Shown: positions 1 through 13,229, counted from the stretch's first letter. The stretch is 64,000 nucleotides of DNA from Clitopilus passeckerianus (GCA_944990035.1 CALYLX010000115.1:434001-498000); one strand, 5' to 3'. Program-made: numbers and translations. The notes: generated by a model from the letters alone, not told the origin.

Positions 1-1195
1 AGCTTCATTGAACTTTTTACTTAGGCCGTGCCTGTCAACTTTGCAGCGACAGTTGAGACCGCCGGAGATGTTCATGCCTCCGGAACTGATTTCTCGGTAT
101 GAAGTTTCGTTATCATTCCGTGCAGCTTCTTGACTCGCACTCTCGACAGAAATCTCCCGTCGCGATGTCCTTCGTCAACTCCGCCATTGCCTACATCAAC
201 GCCAGTACCCTCTTTGGCCCTGACCTAGGCGACTTCCAGAATACCGTCAGCAGCAAAGCAGATTCCGCCGATCTCGTTCCCAGCTCAAGTCAGGAAGTCA
301 TCGCCGGATTCAAGTCGATCTACAAGGCAACCGAGCAGTTCCTCTCTAGCGCCGTTGGTCAAATCGAAATCCTGTTCAGCATCAATGCACCCAAGATTAT
401 CGCTATCCAGGCAGCACTCCAGCATCCGTACAGTCAAGGTCGAGTATATATCACCTCGCCTTCGATTTTCGACCCTCCCGTTGTTGATCCTGGGTACTTC
501 TCTAACCCTGCCGGTATGTTGTTACCAAACATCTTCTGTTTACGTATTCTAAGACCATTCATTCGTTTCTCTAGATATCCAAATCCTCAGGGAAGGCGTC
601 AAGCTCGCTCGCAAGATCGGCAACACTGCACCCATGAGCAACAACGTTGGCGACGAAATCACCCCCGGCGCAGACGTTAAATCTGATGAACAGATTGAGG
701 ACTACATTAGGAACGTTGCTGCGACTGAGTACCACCCCACTGGAACTTGCGCTATGCTTCCTAAGGACCAAGGCGGTGTCATCGATGCCAAACTGAAAGT
801 TTATGGGCTTGGTGAGTTCTCGTACATTAATTTACACCCAGGACCGTACTGATCTCGAAAAATTTCAGCCAACGTTCGTGTTACGGACTCATCTATCTTC
901 CCCATCTCTTTTGCAACCCATGTAGGTATCCTTACCGATTCGTCTATACAGCATACTGAAATGCACCTCCGTCTAGCTCATGTCTGCAACCTACGGGGTC
1001 GCTGAGAATGCAGCTGATATTATTCAAGCCGCCTATAAGCCACCTTCATCCTCAACTTCATCCAACAGTGATTCACAGCCAACTTCAGGATCCGGTGATC
1101 CGGACCCCAACAACAGTGCTTCCACTCTCGTTTCATCGACAGTGGTTGGCTCGTTTGTCCTCGCTGCCTCGATATTCCTTACGTCACTCCTCTAA
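1..1195 (+). CDS. GMC oxidoreductase (aryl-alcohol-oxidase-like), C-terminal part, cut by the window start
   Basis: The C-terminal half of a secreted FAD-dependent GMC alcohol oxidase. The modelled exons are 25-96, 150-513, 575-811, 869-921 and 977-1195, which join in frame to 314 residues. The equivalent exons of the complete paralog at 5371-7803 match closely; the first exon gives exactly 24 residues in both. The GMC C-terminal domain shows the active-site segment YHPTGTCAML, the segment QGGVIDAKLKVYG, and a second active-site region FATH. The tail is Ser/Thr/Pro-rich and ends in a hydrophobic stretch that stops at the terminus, the layout of a GPI-anchor signal. This gene lacks one intron that its paralog has. 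The family oxidises aryl or other primary alcohols and makes H2O2, often in lignin breakdown. The substrate here is unknown. Confidence 0.88.
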
Positions 1196-1648
1196 GTTGG
1201 CTGGACCTGCTGGAGAGCGCTACTGCTTTGTATCGCTTTGTACACCCACCTATCTACACTATGGATATACTACGGACTCTCTGGACTCATTTTTTGCTAC
1301 CACCATTACATCACGCTCCTTTGGACACTACGGACTGACGTATTATCACACTGTATAATCATGTGTTTCTAATTATCTACCAACTACGGCCACGAATATG
1401 ATGGAGTCGAACTGCACCAACATCTATTCCGCCTATAAGAAGTTTGGCTATGCTTGGAGTCGATGAGGAGACTTTGGTACCAATTGAACGTTTAGCAGAG
1501 TGGCAGCGCGCCTGGTGAGGAATAGATGACATCAACATCAGAATGTGACGTCAACCAAGAATCTACGCCACCTCGCAAACCACCACTCGAATGACGCCAA
1601 AGACTCCGAAAGGGCATCATGGAAGTTGAAAAATACATCGCAGAAAGG
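1196..1648. other. intergenic stretch, no gene seen
   Basis: The 3' flank of the GMC gene and the upstream region of the first CsbD-like gene. I see no convincing coding exon or RNA gene here. Confidence 0.5.
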
Positions 1649-1657
1649 TATATAAAG
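1649..1657 (+). promoter_or_regulatory. TATA box of the first CsbD-like gene
   Basis: TATATAAAG lies 53 bases before the ATG at 1702, which implies a very short 5' leader. Confidence 0.55.
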
Positions 1658-1701
1658 CCTCGTAGATTTCCTTGAGATGCTCAGTATCAAATCACACAAA
1701 C

Positions 1702-2155
1702 ATGTCTTCCAACAACTTCTCTTCTTCCACCAACAACACCGCCTCTGGCGAGCCCAAGTTCGTACACCTCTCAAATCACATCTCACAGTCCTAACCTCAT
1801 CTCTTACAGCAAACTCTCCGGCCAATACCACTCCACCAAGGGTAACGTCGTTGAGGCCATCGGCAATGCCACCGGGGCTCAGTCCTGGACCGACTCTGGC
1901 AAGCAAGAGCATGCCGCCGGTGAGACAGAATACAAGGCAGCCCAGGCCAAGGGTTACGCTGAGGGCACCCAAGACCGCATTGGCGGCAAGAAGGACAGCG
2001 TCCTCGGTGCCATCACTGGCGACCGAAGCCAGGAGACTCAAGGTTAGTACCTTGTTTCCCATCCGATCACGAACAACTTCGTCTAACCGGCTCTTACAGG
2101 CAACATCCGCCACGACAAGGGCGAGGCCCAGCAGGATTTCAACAGGAACGTCTAA
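1702..2155 (+). CDS. CsbD-like small stress protein, copy 1
   Basis: Three exons (1702-1757, 1810-2042, 2100-2155) join in frame to 114 residues. The product is small, hydrophilic and rich in Gly, Ala, Gln and Lys. It carries the CsbD-like pattern: KLSGQYHSTKGNVVEAIG, then a Lys/Glu/Ala-rich helical stretch with GKQEHAAGE and GGKKDSVLGAITGD. CsbD-like proteins are stress-induced in bacteria and also occur widely in fungi; their biochemical role is not settled. There is no signal peptide or membrane segment. The exon 1 donor (GTTCGT) was chosen because it alone keeps the conserved block in frame. A second, shorter relative follows at 2820, so the two probably form a tandem pair. Confidence 0.78.
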
Positions 2156-2699
2156 TTTATAGATGATTCGTCCCTCTCCCTGTTTCTGCATGGCATATAC
2201 CAGGGGATTCGATGTGGAATAATATGTAGAATATATGTAGAACATCAATATCAATCCTAATGAACAACTTTGGTGATATCATTTGAACGAATGTTGAGTT
2301 ATCTAATTAGCCGTCATCTATTGATTGTCTACTTGAGTGAGGATCCAATGCGCGCGCCAGACCTGCCCACAGCTAGGCTTAGGCCTTCATTGCGAGAGAA
2401 CTCGGGGCCTTGAGTATAACCCTCAGGCTTCCCCTATGTAGAACCTCCGCACTCCACGCAACAAGAGAACCAAGTACACTTCGCGCTGCATTGGGCACAA
2501 CGCCACTACCGATACAGCGCCATTCTCTAATCACTCAGACTTTTACCTGCCCGAACGAGTGATCTTTGCACGTTCCTTCCTTATCTATGGCACACGTATC
2601 TGGGATGTCGGTTTACATAGTTCACGACGTCATGGAGGTAACTGGCTTAGCAGGGGCTCCATTACTCTGAGCAGAACCGAAATAAACTCGTGCGGGATG

Positions 2700-2708
2700 T
2701 ATTTAAAG
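2700..2708 (+). promoter_or_regulatory. TATA-like element before CsbD-like copy 2
   Basis: TATTTAAAG sits 120 bases before the ATG at 2820, a plausible core promoter position. Confidence 0.4.
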
Positions 2709-2819
2709 TCAAGGTACAACCGCCGTCTCAAGTCTCCAATATACTCTTGACAGTCGAAACCGTGAAGTGTTACGACAATTGAGCTCGATCCAGGATCCTC
2801 TCAAATTCTCTTTGAGAAA

Positions 2820-3106
2820 ATGTCCTCTGAAAGCGAACATCCAAAGTCTGCTCCTCTGCTCGCTTTATCTTAACCGTCACGAAGCTAAATATAGCTCACA
2901 GGTCATATACTGGCCAATTGAAATCAGCAGTAGGCGCCGCCAAAGAGGCCGTCGGGAACACCACTGGGATTTCCTCGTTATCGGAGGCAGGGAAGAAGCA
3001 ACATGCTGAGGAACAGGCAGAGACAGTTGTTGGGGAGCAGGAAACGCAGGGCCCGGGCTCGGTATTGGGGAAAGATTTGAAATGTAAGACGCTTTCATCC
3101 CATTAA
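2820..3106 (+). CDS. CsbD-like small stress protein, copy 2
   Basis: Two exons (2820-2845 and 2902-3106) join in frame to 76 residues. The start reads MSSESEHPK and resembles the MSSNNFSS start of copy 1. The body keeps the CsbD-like pattern: TGQLKSAVGAAKEAVGN, then SEAGKKQHAEEQAE and GSVLGKDLK. The short first exon is easily missed. A further intron near 3083 is possible but would be too short (about 33 nt), so the stop at 3106 is preferred. The protein is shorter than copy 1 and may be a diverged duplicate. Confidence 0.65.
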
Positions 3107-3642
3107 GGATTCTAGGAGTTGATGCTGCATTGCAAGAAGAAGTAGAACATGGTAAAACAATAGTACCGTTCGAATTTGATTCTGATTATTAGGTGAAGAA
3201 ATGGAGAAACAGGATATTCTATATACCATCTGTTCATACCCATGCCAAATGAAGTACCCCGGAAATTGGGAAAAATGTCCCATCTTCATCGAACGGATCA
3301 GAAAACAAGGTAGAAAAGCCAGTGAAGATGCATCATGTCAACGCTTTTTGGTATACCCCGCGTGCGTCATATAAGACTCGGTTAGACTAGGGCGTCAATC
3401 AAGTCGATGATCGTACTTTGCCCTGGCCGGTAAGAATTGCTGATCCCCAAGCCGAGTAGAAGCTAACCCTGAGCTATCTGACCAACGTTATGAATGTAAC
3501 TTCCATTTCCCCGACGGCACTTGCCCGGAATGAGTCCTTCCGTGGGCAAACAGTGTTTCCAATTCCACTAGCTCGAAAGAAGAACGGAAGTTTGAACACC
3601 GAGCAATGCGAGCATGAGGAGCCGAACGAAGGCCAGCATACA
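3107..3642. other. intergenic stretch, no gene seen
   Basis: The region between the second CsbD-like gene and the TATA box of the secreted Cys-rich gene. No exon I can support. Confidence 0.45.
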
Positions 3643-3648
3643 TATAAA
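3643..3648 (+). promoter_or_regulatory. TATA box of the secreted Cys-rich gene
   Basis: TATAAA lies about 95 bases before the ATG at 3739. Confidence 0.5.
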
Positions 3649-3738
3649 GTCCTTCCAAGGGTCTTGTTTCGTTACGAGATTGCTGTTTCTCCTTGAACCT
3701 GGACGTACGCACCTCAGAATTCGTCTTGACTCAGAACC

Positions 3739-4464
3739 ATGCAGACACGCAGCTCGTTGTACACCATCCTATGGAGCCTTGTCTTCGCCTGTCTTCTCCA
3801 CCAATCAACCGCCAGCGCAGTGAGCGCCAAGGACAAAGCAACAAGCCCCACCATCAGCCTTCCGCACACTCCAAGCAGCCGCTGGTCACGAAACGAAGTT
3901 CGACCACTCTCCGTCCTAGCGAAGAAGCTGAAAAGCCGCACCCCGCCCTCGATGTGTTCGGACCCGACGAGCTTACGACCAAATGGTGAAAACGAGTGCG
4001 CGTATTACGAGAGTTGCTTGGAGGCGAGGTATCATTGTAGGGACGAAGGGTATCCGCTTGGGTATGGAAGGAAGGCTTGTGAAAGCTTGACTGGTGCTAG
4101 GGATACTTTTGATGACCTTGGCAAGAAATGGGTGGAGGATAAGGAAGTTTGCGTTCAGCAAGGTTTTGGGCAGATTATGAGGGAGAATGCGAGCAGGAGG
4201 AAGGCTATCATGGCGCACGAGGATGCCTGTGGTTCTATCCAGAAGAAGGGATTGGAGTTGACGAGCAAGTGCTTCGTGCAGAGTGGCCTGTGCGGTCTAG
4301 GAGAAAGGAATTGGGGAGAGATTGTGAAAGCGATTGGAAGTACAGCGCTGAGGCAGCAGAAAGATACGCTTCTGGCAGAGTTGAAGGCTGGTGGAGAGGG
4401 GTGCAATGCGGCATATGAGTATTTCTTCAAGGAGTTGAATCTGTACATTAATCATGCTAGTTAA
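3739..4464 (+). CDS. secreted Cys-rich protein of unknown function
   Basis: An intronless gene of 241 residues. The N-terminus MQTRSSLYTILWSLVFACLL is a clear signal peptide, with probable cleavage after STASA. Next comes a basic, Ser/Pro-rich linker (residues about 30-70) and then a helical Cys-rich domain. In that domain the Cys residues sit in the local pattern ECAYYESCLEARYHC, followed by YGRKACES, KEVCVQQ, EDACGS, SKCFVQSGLC and EGCNAAY. The even spacing suggests a disulfide-stabilised helical fold. I do not recognise the family with certainty. No catalytic motif is visible. It lies between a CsbD-like pair and a GMC oxidase and is oriented with them. An extracellular or cell-wall role is likely; anything further is open. 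Confidence 0.75.
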   Translation: MQTRSSLYTILWSLVFACLLHQSTASAVSAKDKATSPTISLPHTPSSRWSRNEVRPLSVLAKKLKSRTPPSMCSDPTSLRPNGENECAYYESCLEARYHCRDEGYPLGYGRKACESLTGARDTFDDLGKKWVEDKEVCVQQGFGQIMRENASRRKAIMAHEDACGSIQKKGLELTSKCFVQSGLCGLGERNWGEIVKAIGSTALRQQKDTLLAELKAGGEGCNAAYEYFFKELNLYINHAS

Positions 4465-5265
4465 TTCATCCGTCCTTTGAGCACTGTAGATGTATTGGTA
4501 CCATAGAGAGACTCAAAGACTAGTGATCCGTAGGGTTTCTCTCACCACAACTCGTACAAGCATGTCGTTCGTCAGAAGAAAGCAATAAGAGACCTCTGTC
4601 GCGAAGTAGGAGCAAACCAAGGCGGACCAAGACCAGGAGTCCATGCGGACGATGCCGAGGCTGTGCCGAGCGGAGGTTGTAGCTGAGAGAGAATGATTCG
4701 ACCAAGGGTGCCTCTTCCGCTTTATGAGATTCTCTCCTAGACAAGTCTCTAGACTAGAGTACTATGAATACTATACAGCCGAGAACCAGGCCGCTCACCT
4801 CACCAGGCCACTTTCCAGCATCCTCAAGGCTCGAGGGTTGCCAAGCCATCAGAGCTGCATCAAGGCAATACGTACTAATCAGGGATTTTCCCCTTTTGTG
4901 CGTGCGACGTTCTTGCAAGCACGAAGGCCCAGCTGGTTGCGTTGCTCCCACTGTCTCCCCATGCCTCAAGGTTGTAGTCATCTTGTGCGCTCTCAGGATC
5001 TGACGAAACTGTGTGCCCAGATCCCAACCAAGTGCAGGCAAATGACAGGCCCTGGAAGGGTCGATTTAACCGCAGTAATATAATTCATGCTCTGCATCAC
5101 TCCAGTGCTTGGGCTTGGCAGAAAATGAACCAAGAAAGGCTTCGGGCCAAATTTGTAACTGCGATGGACAGGCATCTTCTTCCCTTCACCGCCAAGTACA
5201 GCAAAGTTTCCAGGGCGGTCTCGGGCACTGGACAACACATACGCGGTGACGCAGAACTTGCGCCC
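4465..5265. other. intergenic stretch, no gene seen
   Basis: The 3' flank of the Cys-rich gene and the upstream region of the GMC gene. Open frames occur but none has coding features or partners. Confidence 0.45.
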
Positions 5266-5270
5266 TATAA
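5266..5270 (+). promoter_or_regulatory. possible TATA element of the GMC gene
   Basis: CCTATAAC lies about 100 bases before the preferred ATG at 5371. Confidence 0.3.
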
Positions 5271-5370
5271 CCCACATTGATCGTTAGAAGGACCATCCCT
5301 TCGCATTCTACCTCCCACTTGCACGCTCGTTGACCACTCCCGGAGTTTGGTCGTTTTCGCTGGCGTTACG

Positions 5371-7803
5371 ATGCGCTTGAGCCAGTTCATCCTTATTGCA
5401 CCTCTGCTGCCTTGCATACTAGCACGATCCGTATCCCAACCACCATTACCACGAAGCCTTCATGCAAGAGACTATGTCACCCAACCACAACCAGCCTACG
5501 ATTATATCATCATTGGCGGAGGCATGGCGGGCCTAGTGCTTGCTGCACGGCTAACAGAAGACGGAAAGTATTCTGTACTGGTGCTAGAGGCGGGAGATAG
5601 TGGAGAGGCGGTCGCAGATCAAGTTAGTGAGTACATACATATTTTCAGATGGGCCTTCAATTCGCTAACTTTCTTCCCCAGATTCGCCATCTGGGGCCTA
5701 CTATAGCTCACTCCTTTACACCGAGCATGACTGGCAATACAAAACGGTGCCCCAGCAAACTGCAGGAAACCGAATCTTCGACTGGCCTAGAGGGAAGGTT
5801 CTGGGTGGTTCCAGTGCTGTCAACGCAATGTACCTTGTCCGACCTTCCGTGCTGGAAGTGGATGCTTGGTCAGAAGTCATCGCAGAGCAAGACGCGGACG
5901 CAGCGAAACGCTGGTCGTGGGACCAGTTCTATCCCGTCATGAAGAGTACAGAGACCTTCACACCTCCCAAAGAAGACGTTGCTGAAGTCGGCAACTTTAC
6001 CTGGTCTACTGATACCCATGGCGATTCCGGACCCATGCAAGCCTCATATCCGGCAGCGTAAGTACTTGACTCCTCATGAGTTTGCCACTCGTCTGACTTT
6101 TCCGATAGTATGATGTCCCAGATAGGCTCTTGGATACCGACATTCGAAAATATAGGAATACCCGCCGCAACGGAGATTAATGGTGGCAAAACTCTCGGAG
6201 CGATGGTCGGCCCATCCTGGATGAACCCATCCAACCTCACCCGTTCCTACGCAAAATCGGCATACCTCGACCCAGCGATCTCTCGGTCGAATCTTCATGT
6301 CCTTACCAATGCTACTGCAACCAAACTCATCTTCAGCGACAAGAAAGTCGGAGACAACTATGAGGCGATCGCTATGCAGTTTGCTTATACATCAAATGGG
6401 AAAGATGGAACATTTTACAGTGTGGAGGTGAAGAAGGAGGTGCTGTTAGCCGGAGGTGTCGTTGGGAGTCCGCAGTTGTTGATGGTCAGCGGTGTTGGGC
6501 CAAAGGAAGTCTTGGACAATGTTGACGTGCCTGTCACTGTCGAGCTGCCTGGTGTAGGTGCGCATGTACAGGATCACTTGGTAAGCTTTCTCGTACTTTC
6601 ACAAAAGCCAATTCCTGATGCATGTTTGTGATGCAGACCGCAGCCGTGGTATGGAATAGCGCAAGCGAAACAGCGGGAGACATCTTCGCCTCGAACTCGG
6701 ATTTCTCAGTACGCCTCCTTCCTGCTTGTTCCCAGCACCTACTCATCATTCATACAGCGCACGACCGAGTTCCGATCCTTCATCAATTCCGCTACAGCAT
6801 GGGCCAACCTCACAGCCATCTTCGGCGAAGAAGGCGCAAAAGACTTCCAGCAAGCCATCTCTGACGCAGCGTCAAATTCTTCTGAGACCCTAGTTCCAGC
6901 AGGGTCTAGCTCAGAGGTGGTGGAGGGCTATAAAAAGATTTATAGTGTTGTTGCGGACAAGTTCTTGAAGAGCGACGTTCCTGTCGTGGAGTTCCTGATA
7001 TCGTTGATCAGCCCTGGTACGGTGTCCATGCAAGCCGCTATCCAGCATCCACTGAGGTAGGTTTTACTTCGTTTGGGGTCACGGCTCCTTTATTCACCAT
7101 TTTTTTTTCCAGTCAAGGCCGGTTGTATATCAACACCTCGTCTGTGTTCGACCAACCCGTTATCGACCCCAATTACTTTTCGCATTGGGCAGGTGAGTCC
7201 TTTGTGGTTCTTGTCGTTTCTCGCGAGCTCATCTTCTGTGTAGATGTCACCGTCATGCGCCAGGCTTTGAAGCTAATCCGAAACTTTGGCTCAACGTATC
7301 CTTTCAACGAGACCATTGGTGCCGAAGTCGCCCCTGGACCTGATATCTTTACGGATGAAGCTATTGATTCATGGCTAATCAATGCTGGAGCGAGCTCGCA
7401 GTATCATCCCATCTCGACTTGTGCCATGCTGCCGAAGAGCCAGGGAGGCGTGGTTGATGCGAATTTGAAGGTGTATGGAACTTGTAAGTTTCTTCCCCAT
7501 GGTTGTGCAAACAATGCTGACTAGATCCGATAGCAAATGTCAGAGTGGTAGACTCGTCCGTTTATCCATTCCTGTTTGCTTCGCACGTAAGTCAGCCCTA
7601 ATGAATTTCCTGGGAGCCGCGCTAATTGCTGGTGCTCGCTGTAGGTTGGTGCTTCCACATACGGGCTTGCAGAAGCCGCATCCAAGTTTATCTTGGCGGA
7701 TGCTCCGAACACTTTTGTGCAGGATACTTCTAGTGCACAAACAATCAGAGGACTCGGACCTCTATGGATCACTATAATTGCTATAATCATCTCCTTGATG
7801 TAA
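5371..7803 (+). CDS. GMC oxidoreductase (aryl-alcohol-oxidase-like), complete
   Basis: Nine exons (5371-5626, 5682-6057, 6109-6580, 6637-6708, 6758-7056, 7113-7192, 7244-7483, 7534-7586, 7645-7803) join in frame to 668 residues. The start at 5371 gives a signal peptide ([18 protein letters not shown]). The FAD-binding ADP fold is [20 protein letters not shown] signature 1 is [13 protein letters not shown] and signature 2 is [16 protein letters not shown]. The active-site region is [10 protein letters not shown], with a second region FASHVGAS. The end is hydrophobic ([13 protein letters not shown]), which suggests a membrane or GPI tail. The family oxidises primary or aryl alcohols with O2 to aldehydes and H2O2. 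It is a close paralog of the gene at the window start, and both read the same way. It appears intact; the substrate is not predictable from sequence. Confidence 0.9.
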
Positions 7804-8072
7804 CAAACTATGGACTTATTGCTGATTTGGACGCTGGGCGAGCGCCGGACCCTTGACAGTATATGTACTATTCTATCATGTAGCTAGATACCATGTTGTA
7901 TGAAGGACGATGTAATTACTCGTCAAAACCAGACTATTTTTGATACACTTCATCTATTTCGTCACGTTGAAGTCCTCCTTGACGTTATCGCCGCCCCATC
8001 GATCATGAGGACAAAATTCCATTCAGTGCCCTTCCTCATGGCGTGTGGCTGATCAAAAGAAGCTCGAAAAAG

Positions 8073-8201
8073 TGAGTCGACCCAGGTTCGAACTGAGGAC
8101 CTTCTGTGAACCATCCGTCGCACTTCGTGTGCTAGGGGGAGCACGCGGAGTGCGGCGAACGAGTGTTAGACAGATGCGATAACCAACTACGCCATCGACC
8201 C
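8073..8201 (-). tRNA. tRNA-Val(AAC) with a 55-nt intron
   Basis: The transcript runs from 8201 down to 8073. The acceptor stem GGGTCGA pairs with TCGACTC (one G-T pair) and the discriminator is A. The D arm is GCG..CGC. The anticodon stem TCTGT pairs with ACAGA, and the loop reads CTAACAC with anticodon AAC at 8167-8165. The T arm is CTCAG-TTCGAAC-CTGGG. An intron of 55 nt (8163-8109) sits after position 37, the canonical site. The intron contains a strong self-complementary hairpin (CGCACT pairs with AGTGCG, and CGTGCT with AGCACA). It is long for a fungal tRNA intron. Confidence 0.92.
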
Positions 8202-9082
8202 AGTTGAATTAGTGTGAAGTGGGTGCAGCCATATCCAATCGGTTGTTACACGAAGAACGCTCCAAATACATCAATCTCCCTCCACCTTTTAAGGTTATAA
8301 GAATGGCATGAGGAGCTTCCGTAGGAAACCTGCCAATGCAAGGATGAGGATCAAAACCTTGATCTTCTCCACTTCGGGTGTTCTTGTTGGCGATGTAATT
8401 GGGTTAGAGCCCACTCAGGATGAAGATCAAGTTGTGCCCATCGCACGCAGTGTATCCACTACAACTGGGAGCGGTCGTCACCGTTTATCTTTGCGAAAAT
8501 GAGAATCCAGTGCGAAATGCCTCTGCACTCGAGATCCTGGAACCAATCGTTTTCACAGGCAGCCAGGTTCCATGAAAATCGCCCCACACAAACTTCGTAT
8601 GTGTAGCTTTTGCCCCTATGATTGCCTGGAGCCCTGTCCCCCCGGGCCACTCAGCATCCAGATTCAGTGCTGTGGCCACAACTACATACCACAAGGACTC
8701 GGAAGTATTTCTGTGGCTATACGGTCGCCTAAAGGGGTAAAAATCACAAGGAAGACGCGACCTGACGCGACTTTGGTCGTGAAAGCGCGTTAAAATACTC
8801 GTATTGGCGTGAAAATACAATAGAACTGCGTAGGCAATCGTTTTGGAACGTTCCCAGGCATAATCATCAGAGCCAGACGGGTCGAGAGCAGCGCAGCCTT
8901 TGACCGTCGCTTGTCGGGAATTGCCGAATTTAGCAGCCATCATGAAATTGTCGGACCACCTGCAAAAATTCTGCTGGAAGTGGTGGCCTCGACCGTTGTT
9001 CGACTCTCCATATATTCTACTCGTTGCGAGATACCCTACATTATACCTCTATTATTGGCCTAATCTCTACGTCTAAGCAACG
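8202..9082. other. intergenic stretch before ERG1, no gene seen
   Basis: The upstream region of squalene epoxidase. A minus-strand open frame at 8485-8943 has no recognisable protein features and I do not call it. Confidence 0.45.
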
Positions 9083-10871
<1,789 letters not shown>

Positions 10872-13229
10872 AAGGCGGGTTTGGATGGGGTTTCGGGTCT
10901 GGTTCTGGAGTGATCATGTACGTAGACTAGACATATACCATATTACCATAATATCATTCTGGATTGCATTCACTCATGGTTAATTTGCTTGGTAGTGTTT
11001 ATGAAAACCACCTGGGCGAGCTCAGAGATCTCTTTCTGAGGCCCAGACACGCTCATTGACATGCTTCTCTTCACGCCTGCTCCCCAGGAATTCCAACAAA
11101 AGTTATCAGAGGCCAGTACGAGAAAACAGGCGTAGACGAATCCTTGTTTTCCGTTGCGGCTGGTCTCGAGGAAACTCTCAAGATACCAAGCAATTTTCCA
11201 AGATCTTGGCGCAACATAAGCAAGTCGATTTCTTTCCAAAAATATCACTTTCACTGAACTATTGAAAACGCAGAATTACTGAAAAAGGAATCCGCCAAGA
11301 GCGGGTGTTGGTGCTCCCAGTCTTCCTCAGTGTCAGCCTCCCCGCCGAAAAGCGCGGCCCCCTCAGAATGCCCTCAATCTTCATTCGGTCTTCTCTTCTC
11401 CCTTCACTTCTGAAGACATGCCTCTGAGCGTCTTCATGCTGTCTTCTTCTTCACTGCAGGGGGGCTAGAAGTCCGTCTCTCGCTTTCACATTTGCTTTCA
11501 TATTGCCATGGGTCTGGTGTCGTTATGCTTTCAAAAGGTACCTTCACAGCGTTAACTGGTAGTTGATCCGAAGCTAACCACGGCCCCCACAGTTTTTGTA
11601 ATCAGGATTCACAAATGGCGGGCTCGCCAATGATCCAACCCAGAGCTGGGGAGGTATAGGCCTGACCAGTCAGAGGGGAGAAGGTCGAAGTTATGGCTGG
11701 GGAGACTACGTCAAGATCGCCCAAGCATGGTATCGCCTGCTGGACGTATGGAGGAGTGTGTCGGGGTGTCGGTTGAAAGACAGAAGATGTGGTTGAGACG
11801 ACGAAGGCAAGAGTTGTGAGGGTGGGCTTGACGAGATAGTCGAAGAAGATATCAGAACAATTGGAATAGTGAATGGAAAGGGCAAGGGCGACGAGATTTG
11901 GGAGAGGATGTCGATGAAATATCACTGAGAAGGAACGGCCGTCTTTCTCGAGGCACTGCAGAAGATCGCGCTGCAGATGCGGGCCCAACCATCGACAAAC
12001 TCAGGAACACGAACCGATCTTGAACCTAGGGCGACAACCTCAATCTCTCATCCGACGGAGAGGCCAGTTCGTCGACGTCGTTCCCTGATTCATGCCCTCC
12101 TCCCCACCGCTGGATGCTAACACGGCGCTTTCAGCTTTTCATCAACAAACTATCAGGCACTCGAGCCTATAAAACATCTCTTCTCCAGCTAGTCTGGGAT
12201 GGAGTAGATGTTTCCCGTCGACAAAACAGACGAGCGTGGACGAAATTAACCAGGTGTTCAACTTTCGCACCTCAGTCTACATTCGCAACTTCGTAGGTTC
12301 TCGCGGCAAGAAGTAGATCTCAGGAACAGGATTCCTATCTAAGAGACACGATGCAGCTAGAAGAGAGTAGGGTAGAGAGAAGCTAGTCTTCTCCATCCTT
12401 GGAAGCGTGGCTGGTCCGATGTAGCGCCCTCTTTCAAAACTGCAAAGGTCTCTCTTCGGTCGCGAGATACAACGAAGAACACGAGCGCGGATGGTTTTCG
12501 TCGATGGGTTAGCTTCTTTGAAGGCTTTTCCGAGTGCGACGATAGGGTATGGTGATTGAAGGGTCAGAAAGTGTGAGGTGTAGCGTGTTGGAGGTCAGCG
12601 GTGGGGAGGAGGATATGAAGCAGGAAACAACGAACGGCTGATGTGGCAGATCACGAGGAGAGATCAGGGGAGCCCACAAGCCAAAGTTCATTCGTTTTCA
12701 AGAGTTCAACAATGTTTTTCATTTCGGAGTCAAGACCGCCTACAGCAACAGCAGTCGGCTCAATGTCGTTTACGGGCCGGCAACCAACCCTGCGACTATC
12801 ACCCAAGTTTTCCCGGCCGCGTACTGTACGGCAGGAGATTTCGGTTGGTCGAGGATGCAGTTTGGTGGGGTGGAGATGTAGGAGCAGGAGAGCTGGCGGG
12901 CGTTGGAGCGGAGAGGGGCTAAGCAGGTTGAGGAAGCGACGGGGAGTTGTGCGAAGGGCGTGGTTGGCGGAGAGGGATCCAATGCGAAGCATAGCCTGGA
13001 TGAAGCCAAGAATTCACGGGTGACTTCTGTGTGGATGCAGTGGAGTGGATGGTGATAAAAAGTTGGAGGGGACGCTTGAGAATGGTATGGCAAGAGGCGG
13101 GAAGATGGACGATGTCCGACGTGGAACGAGGTGCCTAAACCTAAGCAAGACGAAGCGGATACGCGTCGCCGTTTGGAGTTCGGGAAGATCTGGTCATATT
13201 GTGGACAAATCAGGGAGAATACATACTCT
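10872..13229. other. gene-poor stretch; at most relics of an F-box/LRR-type gene
   Basis: No confident gene. On the minus strand, 11602-11988 has a short run (LPNLVALALSIHYSNCSDIFFDYL.. in two pieces) resembling the leucine-rich body of basidiomycete F-box proteins, but there is no F-box, start or continuous exon set. It could be a decayed F-box gene or chance. Other open frames here are short and lack features. Confidence 0.3.

Noticed and set aside
1538..2254. A 238-codon minus-strand frame
   Set aside because: Antisense to the CsbD-like gene; it arises from its repetitive coding text.
8485..8943. A 152-codon minus-strand frame upstream of squalene epoxidase
   Set aside because: The composition is not protein-like and it occupies the ERG1 promoter region.
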